From Bradyrhizobium semiaridum (GTDB lineage: Bacteria > Pseudomonadota > Alphaproteobacteria > Rhizobiales > Xanthobacteraceae), in NCBI RefSeq assembly GCF_020329505.1, contig NZ_JAGKJJ010000026.1, forward strand, positions 47,918-111,917: a stretch of DNA of 64,000 bases, given 5' to 3'. Position numbers and translations under genes: made by a program. The notes beneath the pieces are model-generated. The model was not told where the DNA came from, made no database searches, and saw nothing but the letters and a program-made list of their open reading frames with translations. Shown in pieces: positions 36,412 through 43,813 of this stretch (within the stretch, counting starts at the first letter, position 1; each line of letters opens with the position of its first letter).

Positions 36412-38484
36412 ATGCGACTGACCGGGGGAACGTCCGCACGGCTTGGTGCAAGCTGGGACGGCAGGGGCACCAATTTTGCGCTGTTCTCGGCCAATGCCGA
36501 GAAGGTCGAGCTGTGCCTGTTCGACGGCCAGGGCCGCCGCGAGCTCGAGCGGATCGAGCTGCCGGAGCGCACCGAGGACGTCTGGCACTGCTATCTCAAC
36601 GACGTCTCGCCGGGCCAGCTCTACGGCTATCGCGTCTACGGCCCCTACGCGCCGGAGCGCGGCCATCGCTTCAACCCGAACAAGCTGCTGCTCGATCCCT
36701 ATGCCAAGCGGCTCGCCGGCCGGCTGGTGTGGAGCGACGCGCATTTCGGCTACCGTACCGGCAGCGCACGCGAGGATCTCTCCTTCGACCGGCGCGACAA
36801 CGCCCGCGGCATGCCGAAAGCGGTGGTCGTCGACGAGAGCTTCAACTGGGGCCGACGCGAGATTCGGCCGCAGATTCCGTGGGAGGACACCATTATCTAC
36901 GAGGCGCACGTCAAGGGCCTGACCCAGAAGCGCGAGGACGTGCCGCCGAACCTGCGCGGCACCTATGGCGGGCTGTCGTCGCCCGCGATGATCAGCCACC
37001 TCAAGCGGCTCGGCGTCACCACCGTCGAGTTATTGCCGATCCACGGCCTGGTCGACGACCGCATCCTGGTCGAGAAGAAGCTGTCGAACTACTGGGGCTA
37101 CAACACCATCGCATTCTTCGCACCGGAGGCGCGCTACGCCCAGGACAATGCGCTCGACTCCTTCCGTACCACGGTGGCGCGGCTGCACGACGCCGGCATC
37201 GAGGTGATGCTCGACGTCGTCTACAACCACACCGCCGAGGGCAACCATATGGGCCCGACGCTGTGCTTCCGCGGCATCGACAACGCCTCCTACTACTGGC
37301 TGAACCGCGAGAATCCGCGCTTCTACGACGACTTCACCGGCTGCGGCAGCTCGGTCAACCTCACCCATCCGCGCGTGCTGCAGATGGTGATGGACTCGCT
37401 GCGCTACTGGGTCGAGGTCTGCCATGTCGACGGCTTCCGCTTCGATCTCGCCACCACGCTGGCGCGCGGGGCGAACGGCTTCGATCGCGGCCATGCATTC
37501 CTCACCGCGGTGCGCCAGGACCCGGTGCTGGCCAATGTGAAGATGGTCGCCGAGCCCTGGGATCTCGGCCTCGGCGGCTACCAGGTCGGCGCGTTTCCCT
37601 CGCAATGGTCGGAATGGAACGACCGCTACCGCAGCGCGATGCGGCGCTACTGGAGCGGCGAAGGCAATCTGACCGGCGAAATCTCGAGCCGGATGACCGC
37701 CTCGTCCGACCTGTTTCATCACGACAATCGCGCGACCCGCGCCAGCATCAACCATATCACGGTGCACGACGGTTTCACGCTGGCCGATCTGTTCAGCTAC
37801 AACCAGAAGCACAATGAGGCCAATGGCGAGGACAATCGCGACGGCTCCAACGACAATCACAGCAACAATTGCGGCCATGAGGGACCGACCGACGATCCCG
37901 CCATCGTCGCGCTGCGCCGCCAGTTGCGGAAGAACGCGCTCGCCTGCCTGTTGCTGGCGCAGGGCACGCCGCTGATCCTCGCCGGCGACGAGGTCGCCAA
38001 CACCCAGGGCGGCAACAACAACGCCTATTGCCAGGACAACGAGACCGGCTGGATCGGCTGGGAGAACCTCGGCACCGACGACGACGCCATCGATTTCGTC
38101 GCCCACCTCACCGCGCTGCGCCGGCGCTTCGGCCAGATTCACTGCCAGCGCTGGCTCGACGGCCGCCGCACCGACGGCAGCTATGGCGTGCTGTGGCTGA
38201 CGCCGTCGGCGGAGGAGATGAAGGAATCCGACTGGAAGTTCCCGGAGAGCAGGTTTCTGGCCTATGTTCTGGGGCCGGTGGAACCAGGCCAGGCGCCGAT
38301 CTTTATCGTGCTGAATGCCGCACCGCAGGAGATCGCGTTCAAGATGCCGAAAATGCCCGAATATAGGAGCTGGCAGCAGGTGCTGAACACGACCGAGACG
38401 GTGCAGACGTCTGGGCAATTCGCTTCCGCCGCCGAGACCAAGGCCCCGCCGCGCTCGGTGCTGGCCTTTGCGGGCGCCGCATGA
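36412..38484 (+). CDS. glgX: glycogen debranching enzyme (isoamylase type)
   Basis: A 690-residue GlgX/TreX-type GH13 enzyme hydrolysing alpha-1,6 links. CBM48 is at the N-terminus (RGTNFALFSANAEKVELCLF). The barrel shows VMLDVVYNHTAEGNHMGPTL, nucleophile HVDGFRFDLATTLAR, acid/base VAEPWDLGLGGYQVGAFP and INHITVHDGFTLADLFSYN, plus the isoamylase block GDEVANTQGGNNNAYCQDN. In TreY/TreZ operons this enzyme (TreX) debranches glycogen to linear chains for TreY. It lies 3 bp after glgB and overlaps treZ by 4 bp, which fits the TreX role here. Confidence 0.94.
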   Translation: MRLTGGTSARLGASWDGRGTNFALFSANAEKVELCLFDGQGRRELERIELPERTEDVWHCYLNDVSPGQLYGYRVYGPYAPERGHRFNPNKLLLDPYAKRLAGRLVWSDAHFGYRTGSAREDLSFDRRDNARGMPKAVVVDESFNWGRREIRPQIPWEDTIIYEAHVKGLTQKREDVPPNLRGTYGGLSSPAMISHLKRLGVTTVELLPIHGLVDDRILVEKKLSNYWGYNTIAFFAPEARYAQDNALDSFRTTVARLHDAGIEVMLDVVYNHTAEGNHMGPTLCFRGIDNASYYWLNRENPRFYDDFTGCGSSVNLTHPRVLQMVMDSLRYWVEVCHVDGFRFDLATTLARGANGFDRGHAFLTAVRQDPVLANVKMVAEPWDLGLGGYQVGAFPSQWSEWNDRYRSAMRRYWSGEGNLTGEISSRMTASSDLFHHDNRATRASINHITVHDGFTLADLFSYNQKHNEANGEDNRDGSNDNHSNNCGHEGPTDDPAIVALRRQLRKNALACLLLAQGTPLILAGDEVANTQGGNNNAYCQDNETGWIGWENLGTDDDAIDFVAHLTALRRRFGQIHCQRWLDGRRTDGSYGVLWLTPSAEEMKESDWKFPESRFLAYVLGPVEPGQAPIFIVLNAAPQEIAFKMPKMPEYRSWQQVLNTTETVQTSGQFASAAETKAPPRSVLAFAGAA

Positions 38485-40256
38485 ATGCGCAGCATTTCGG
38501 ACCGGAGCTGACTGCCGACGGAGCGCGCTTCCGGCTGTGGGCGCCGGCGGCCAAGAGGGTCGACCTGCTGCTCGACAAGCCGCATACGCGAAGTCGCGAT
38601 GCGCATGCGCTGACGCGTGATGCGGCCGGATGGTACGTCGCCGAGATTCCCGGTGCGCGCGCCGGCACCCGTTACAAATTTCGCATCGATGACGAGGTCG
38701 ATGTCCCCGATCCGGCCGCCGCTTTCCAGCCGGACGACGTGTTCGGCCCCAGCGAGGTGATCGACCACTCCGCGTTCAAGTGGCGCGCGACGGAGTGGCG
38801 CGGGCGGCCCTGGCATGAGGCCGTCGTGCTCGAGGCGCATGTCGGCACCTTCACGCCGGAAGGCACCTATCGCGCCATGATCGACAAGCTCGATCATCTG
38901 GTGGCGACCGGCATCACCGCGCTGGAGCTGATGCCGCTCGCGGACTTCGCCGGCAAGCGCAACTGGGGCTATGACGGCGTGCTGTGGTATGCGCCGGACA
39001 GCGCCTATGGCCGCCCCGACGACCTCAAGACCCTGATCGACGAAGCCCATCTGCGCGGGCTGATGGTGATGCTCGACGTGGTCTACAACCATTTCGGCCC
39101 CGACGGGAATTACCTCGGCCGCTACGCGCCGTCCTTCTTCACCGACGCGCAGACACCATGGGGCAGCGCGATCGATTACCGCGTACCGGAAGTGCGCGCC
39201 TTTGCAATCGGCAGCGTGCTGAGCTGGCTGCGCGATTATCGCTTCGACGGGCTGCGCTTCGATGCGGTGAACATGATCGTCGAGGCCGGCGACGTCGCCG
39301 TGGTGCATGACTTCAGCAAGGCAGCGGGACGTCTCGCCACCGAGACCGGCCGGCACATCAACCTCGTGCTTGAGAACGGCGACAACCTCGCAAGACTGCT
39401 CGACGCCTCGGAGGAGCCGCCGCAGGGCAAGTTCCGCGGCCAATGGAACGACGACTATCACCACGTCTGGCACGTGTCGCTGACCGGCGAGACGCAGGGC
39501 TATTACGGCGACTATCAGCGCGCGCCGAAGCAGGACCTCGTCCGCGCACTGTCATCCGGCTATGTCTACCAGGGCGAGGTCTCGGCATTCTGGGGCAACA
39601 AGCCTCGCGGCGAGCCGAGCGGCGCGCTGTCGCCGACCTGCTTCATCAACTTCCTGCAAAACCACGACCAGATCGGCAACCGCCCGCTCGGCGACCGGCT
39701 CGTCAGCATCGCCAAGCCGGAAGCGGTCGAAGCCGCGCTCGCGGTCACCCTGCTCGCGCCGACGATACCGATGCTGTTCATGGGCGAGGAATGGAGCGCG
39801 ACCGAGCCCTTTCCATTCTTCTGCGATTTCAAGGGCGACCTCGCCGATGCCGTGCGCAAGGGACGGCGCCAGGAATTCGCCTGGGCCTACGCCAAATATG
39901 GCGACGAGATTCCCGATCCGCTCGACAAGACGACCATGCAATCCGCCGTGCTGGACTGGACAGCGCTTGGCCGCGATCCCGGCCGGGGGCGGCTGGCGCT
40001 GGTCCGCGACCTGCTCACAGTTCGTCGGCGCGAGATCATGCCACGGCTGGCAGGAGCGCGTTTCGGCGATGCCATCGTCGCCGACGATCTGCTGACCGCT
40101 CACTGGCAAATGGGCGACGGCAGCACGCTGCGGCTCACGGCCAACCTGTCGGACCGCGCGATCTCGGACGCGCCGGAGCCGAAGGGAACTGCGATCTGGG
40201 GCGGCGCGTTGTCGGGGCACCTCCCCGCCTGGGCCGTGCGCTGGAACATCGGATAG
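38481..40256 (+). CDS. treZ: malto-oligosyltrehalose trehalohydrolase
   Basis: The 591-residue enzyme releasing trehalose from maltooligosyl-trehalose. An N-terminal beta domain (LTADGARFRLWAPAAKRVDL) is followed by a GH13 barrel with MLDVVYNHFGPDGNYLGRYA, nucleophile RFDGLRFDAVNMIVEA, acid/base INLVLENGDNLARLL and FINFLQNHDQIGNRPLGDR; AFWGNKPRGEPSG is typical of TreZ. It overlaps glgX by 4 bp (ATGA) and is 1 bp from treY, its pathway partner. Confidence 0.94.
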   Translation: MNAQHFGPELTADGARFRLWAPAAKRVDLLLDKPHTRSRDAHALTRDAAGWYVAEIPGARAGTRYKFRIDDEVDVPDPAAAFQPDDVFGPSEVIDHSAFKWRATEWRGRPWHEAVVLEAHVGTFTPEGTYRAMIDKLDHLVATGITALELMPLADFAGKRNWGYDGVLWYAPDSAYGRPDDLKTLIDEAHLRGLMVMLDVVYNHFGPDGNYLGRYAPSFFTDAQTPWGSAIDYRVPEVRAFAIGSVLSWLRDYRFDGLRFDAVNMIVEAGDVAVVHDFSKAAGRLATETGRHINLVLENGDNLARLLDASEEPPQGKFRGQWNDDYHHVWHVSLTGETQGYYGDYQRAPKQDLVRALSSGYVYQGEVSAFWGNKPRGEPSGALSPTCFINFLQNHDQIGNRPLGDRLVSIAKPEAVEAALAVTLLAPTIPMLFMGEEWSATEPFPFFCDFKGDLADAVRKGRRQEFAWAYAKYGDEIPDPLDKTTMQSAVLDWTALGRDPGRGRLALVRDLLTVRRREIMPRLAGARFGDAIVADDLLTAHWQMGDGSTLRLTANLSDRAISDAPEPKGTAIWGGALSGHLPAWAVRWNIG

Positions 40257-40257
40257 A

Positions 40258-43050
40258 ATGATGCCTCTCGCGATCCCGATCGCGACCTACCGCCTGCAAC
40301 TGACTGCCGATTTCGACTTCGATGCTGCCGCCGCCGTGGCGCCGTATCTGAAGGCGCTCGGCATCAGCCACGTCTATGCCTCGCCCTTCACCAAGGCCCG
40401 CAAGGGCTCGACGCATGGCTACGACGTCGTCGACCATACCAAGTTCAATCCCGAGCTCGGCGGCGAGGAAGGCTTTTCCCGTTTCAGCGAAGCGCTGAAG
40501 CGTAATGATCTCGGCCTGATCCTGGATTTCGTACCGAACCATGTCGGCGTGCACTTTGCCGACAATCCGTGGTGGCTCGACATGCTGGAATGGGGACCGG
40601 CCTCGCCGCATGCCGCCTCCTTCGACATCGACTGGGACCAGCTGCCCTATCGGGCCCGCGGCGGCGTGCTGCTGCCGATCCTCGGCGCATCGTACGGCCA
40701 GGCGCTCGAGCGCGGCGAAATCGAGCTGCGTTACGACGAGGGCGAAGGCAGTTTTTCGGCCTGGTATTACGAGCATCGGCTGCCGATCGCGCCGGAACGC
40801 TATGGCGAGGTGCTGCGGACCATCGTCCGCGAGGCCGTTGCGGAGGACAGCGCCGCCGGCCGCGCCATGCTCGCGCTGGCCGCACGCTATCGCGGGCTGC
40901 GCCATCCGAACCGTGCCGAGGCGCCGGCCTTCAAGGCGGAGCTGCGCGCGATCGCCGGCGGTTCCGACATCATCGCGCGCGGGCTCGACGCCTATCGCGC
41001 CGGCGAGGATCGCCCCAGTCAGACGCTGGCGCTGCATCATCTCTTGGAGCGCCAGCACTACAAGCTCGGCCACTGGCGGCTCGCCTCCAGCGACATCAAC
41101 TACCGCCGCTTCTTCGACATCAACACGCTGGCGGGCCTGCGCGTCGAGGACGCCGCCACCTTCGAGGCCAGCCACAGCCTGGTGAAGCGGCTGATCGCGG
41201 AGGACCGGCTGCAGGGCCTGCGGCTCGACCACATCGACGGCCTGCGCGATCCCGCGCAATATTTCCACCGGCTGCGCCGCCTGATCCGCTCCGCGCAAGG
41301 GGCCAAGGCGCGGCCGTTCTACATGGTGATCGAGAAGATCCTCGGCGAGGACGAGAAGCTGCCGGCGTTCAGCGGTGTCCATGGCACCACCGGCTATGAA
41401 TGGATGAACGCGATCAGCCAGGTGCTGGTCGACGGTGCCGGCCTCGATCCGCTCGGCGAGGTGTGGCGGCAGATCAGCAGCCAGTCGCCGGCGCTGGCGC
41501 CGGTGCTGCGCGAAGCCAAGCGCCGAGTGCTGGAGACGCTGCTGACGAGCGAGTTCACCGTGCTGGCGCGCCTCCTGGCGCGCATCGCCAACGGCCACTA
41601 CTCGACCCGCGACTTCTCGGCCGACAGCCTGCGCCAGGCGCTCGAACTCTACGTGCTGCATTTCCCGGTCTACCGCACCTATCTCACCTCCTCCACACCG
41701 AGCACGCACGACCGCGCGCTGATCGATCAGACCATCGCACGCGCCCGCGCCGACTGGTTCGCCGCCGATGACGGCATTTTCGACTTCCTGCGTGATGCCC
41801 TGACCATGGACCTGCTCAAGCCCGGGCGTCCGCCGCATAGCGCGCCGCGCGTGCGCCGATTTGCGCTGAAGGTGCAGCAGTTCACCGGACCGATGATGGC
41901 AAAGTCGCTGGAGGACACCACCTTCTACCGCTATCACCGCCTGCTGGCGCTGAGCGAGGTCGGCGGCGATCCGGCGGCGAACGCGCTGCCCGCCGATCGC
42001 TTCCACGCGATGATGAAAGCCCGCGCGCGCGACTGGCCGCACGGCATGACCTCGACCGCGACCCACGACACCAAGCGTGGCGAGGACGCCCGCACCCGCA
42101 TCATGGCGCTGGCGGAAATCCCCGGCGAATGGACCAGCGCGGTGGCGCGCTGGAAGGTGCTGAATGCGCCGCATCTCGTGCTCGACGGCGAGCTGCGCGC
42201 GCCGTCGGCGACGTTCGAATACATGCTGTATCAGGCCCTGCTCGGCGCCTGGGAGCCTGACGACAAGGACTTCGTTGCACGCATCCAGGCCTACGCGCTG
42301 AAGGCGGCGCGCGAGGGCAAGCAGGAGACCAGCTGGCTCAACCCGCACGAGTCCTATGAAGCCGGCGTCAAAATCTTCATTGCGCGCATCCTCGACCGCG
42401 CCACCTCGCCCGAATTCATCGACTCGCTGCAGACGCTGGCGCAGCGCACCGCGCTGCTCGGCGCGCTGAATTCGCTGAGCCAGATCACGCTGAAGGCGAC
42501 CATGCCGGGCGTGCCGGATTTCTATCAGGGCACCGAACTGTGGGATTTCTCGCTGGTCGACCCCGACAATCGCCGTCCGGTCGATTTCGCCGGACGTGCC
42601 GCGGCGCTGGCAGCGCTCGAGACGCTGGATTGGGATGCCCTGGCGCAGGACTGGCGCGACGGCCGGTTGAAATTCGCCTGGACGCGGCATCTCTTGCGGC
42701 TGCGCAACGAGATGAGCGATGTGTTCACCAGCGGCGTCTACGAGCCGCTTGCGGTGAGCGGGCCGCACCGCGACCACGTCATCGCCTTCGCGCGGCGCCA
42801 CGGCCGCGACGCGGCCATCGTCGCGGTGGCACGATTCCTTGCTCCGTTCACACAGGGCGGGCGCGCATGGCCGCGGCCCGAGGCGTTCGAGGGAACAATC
42901 GAGTTGCCGGGATATGTGATGTCGGACGGTAAGGACAGGATTGAGCTCTCCGCGCTGTTCGAGCATCTGCCGGTCGCGGTGCTGAAAGCAAAGGCCCGCG
43001 CAACGGCGAAGCGACCAGCAAAGCGGAGCCGCGCGCTGGACCGTGCCTGA
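40258..43050 (+). CDS. treY: malto-oligosyltrehalose synthase
   Basis: The 930-residue intramolecular transglucosidase that converts the reducing end of maltodextrin to an alpha,alpha-1,1 bond. It begins IPIATYRLQLTADFDFDAAA and YLKALGISHVYASPF, the classic TreY opening; nucleophile LQGLRLDHIDGLRDPAQYF, acid/base MVIEKILGEDEKLPAF, and TSTATHDTKRGEDARTR follow. ATG at 40258 starts 1 bp after treZ (a second ATG follows at once). It closes the six-gene operon. Its stop abuts the convergent PHA-system gene with no spacer, so any terminator must lie inside coding sequence. Confidence 0.94.
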   Translation: MMPLAIPIATYRLQLTADFDFDAAAAVAPYLKALGISHVYASPFTKARKGSTHGYDVVDHTKFNPELGGEEGFSRFSEALKRNDLGLILDFVPNHVGVHFADNPWWLDMLEWGPASPHAASFDIDWDQLPYRARGGVLLPILGASYGQALERGEIELRYDEGEGSFSAWYYEHRLPIAPERYGEVLRTIVREAVAEDSAAGRAMLALAARYRGLRHPNRAEAPAFKAELRAIAGGSDIIARGLDAYRAGEDRPSQTLALHHLLERQHYKLGHWRLASSDINYRRFFDINTLAGLRVEDAATFEASHSLVKRLIAEDRLQGLRLDHIDGLRDPAQYFHRLRRLIRSAQGAKARPFYMVIEKILGEDEKLPAFSGVHGTTGYEWMNAISQVLVDGAGLDPLGEVWRQISSQSPALAPVLREAKRRVLETLLTSEFTVLARLLARIANGHYSTRDFSADSLRQALELYVLHFPVYRTYLTSSTPSTHDRALIDQTIARARADWFAADDGIFDFLRDALTMDLLKPGRPPHSAPRVRRFALKVQQFTGPMMAKSLEDTTFYRYHRLLALSEVGGDPAANALPADRFHAMMKARARDWPHGMTSTATHDTKRGEDARTRIMALAEIPGEWTSAVARWKVLNAPHLVLDGELRAPSATFEYMLYQALLGAWEPDDKDFVARIQAYALKAAREGKQETSWLNPHESYEAGVKIFIARILDRATSPEFIDSLQTLAQRTALLGALNSLSQITLKATMPGVPDFYQGTELWDFSLVDPDNRRPVDFAGRAAALAALETLDWDALAQDWRDGRLKFAWTRHLLRLRNEMSDVFTSGVYEPLAVSGPHRDHVIAFARRHGRDAAIVAVARFLAPFTQGGRAWPRPEAFEGTIELPGYVMSDGKDRIELSALFEHLPVAVLKAKARATAKRPAKRSRALDRA

Positions 43051-43359
43051 TCAACGCTTGGTCAGCAGCAGCTGCCCGCGCTTCTGGATCGCGGCCTGCG
43101 CGGCCTCGGCGAAGCCCTGCAGCAGCCAAGGCAGCGTCACCTCGACACGGACGAAGGCGTCCTCGACATCGACATGTCCGGCCGCCACCTGCCCCAGCGC
43201 ACGGACCCGAAAGTCCATCCGGTTGTCGTTCCAGAGCTCCTCGTCGACGCTGACCACCGGCAGACTGGCCGTCGCGCGCGACAGGCCAGTCTTGAGGCGA
43301 CGCATCGCCTCGTCGCGGCCGAGGCTGTGCGGGATCGAAACAATAAGTGGCGCGGACAT
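43051..43359 (-). CDS. polyhydroxyalkanoic acid system family protein
   Basis: A 102-residue cytosolic protein of the PHA_gran_rgn family, small proteins often found with polyhydroxyalkanoate genes; the role is unclear. The start MSAPLIVSIPHSLGRDEAMR and the VRALGQVAAGHVDVEDAFVR and EVTLPWLLQGFAEAAQ stretches match the family. ATG at 43359 has CAGGAG nine bases upstream; a 17-residue longer reading to 43410 has no such site. No PHA synthase or phasin is adjacent. It is convergent to treY and divergent to the DUF3309 gene. Confidence 0.82.
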   Translation of the reverse strand: MSAPLIVSIPHSLGRDEAMRRLKTGLSRATASLPVVSVDEELWNDNRMDFRVRALGQVAAGHVDVEDAFVRVEVTLPWLLQGFAEAAQAAIQKRGQLLLTKR

Positions 43360-43447
43360 CGCACAAAACTCCTGCTTGGATTTGCCAGATGTAGTTCCGT
43401 TCCAAGCCAAACGGAAGAACCAGGCAGTTTATCGCGCCGCCAAATCC

Positions 43448-43473
43448 GGAACCTTCGCAGTGGCGGGATGTTT
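43448..43473 (+). promoter_or_regulatory. probable EcfG-type promoter for the DUF3309 gene
   Basis: GGAAC (43448-43452), a 17-base spacer, then GTTT (43470-43473). The -35 is exact. The -10 reads TGTT in place of CGTT, so the match is one base short of the consensus. It lies about 55 bp before the ATG at 43527. Confidence 0.4.
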
Positions 43474-43526
43474 TCTTTCCCGAAGGGCAGAAATGAGACA
43501 GGCCCGCGGGCTGAGGAGACCTCGAG

Positions 43527-43691
43527 ATGTCAATTGGAACGATCATTCTCATCATTCTGGTTATCGCGCTGCTCGGCGGCTTCAGCGGCATCGGCGGCGG
43601 ACCATTCTACGGCACCGGCTATTATGGCGGCGGCGGATTGGGTCTCGTCATCGTGATCCTGCTGATTCTGCTGCTGATGGGCAGGATCTAG
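43527..43691 (+). CDS. DUF3309 family small membrane protein
   Basis: A 54-residue gene with GAGGAGACCTCGAG before the ATG. Two hydrophobic segments (TIILIILVIALLGGF and GLVIVILLILLLMG) flank a glycine/tyrosine-rich loop (FYGTGYYGGGG). This is the DUF3309 pattern, a family of roughly 50-residue proteins common in rhizobia and other proteobacteria, function unknown. A stress-type promoter candidate precedes it and a hairpin (43707-43735) follows 15 bp after the stop. The family resemblance is by recall, but length, topology and composition agree. Confidence 0.8.
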   Translation: MSIGTIILIILVIALLGGFSGIGGGPFYGTGYYGGGGLGLVIVILLILLLMGRI

Positions 43692-43706
43692 ACACCCGAA
43701 TCCATT

Positions 43707-43780
43707 GGGTGGGCAAAGACGCGAAGCGCCCACCCGCAAAGCCCCGCCGCGGCGTTGGATACCCCGCTTTCGCGGGGTAT
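43707..43780. terminator. two stem-loops between the DUF3309 gene and ligD
   Basis: Stem 1: GGGTGGGC (43707-43714) pairs perfectly with GCCCACCC (43728-43735). Stem 2: ATACCCCGC (43759-43767) pairs with GCGGGGTAT (43772-43780) around a TTTC loop. They sit between convergent genes and may end both transcripts, though no T-run follows. Similar hairpins occur as dispersed repeats in Bradyrhizobium. Confidence 0.5.
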
Positions 43781-43813
43781 GACGAGGCGGGGAGCGCCAC
43801 CCGCCTCACGCAA

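Noticed and set aside
40135..42966. 943-codon minus-strand open frame opposite treY
   Set aside because: Same reasoning: treY motifs on the plus strand are intact and the reverse translation has no domain.
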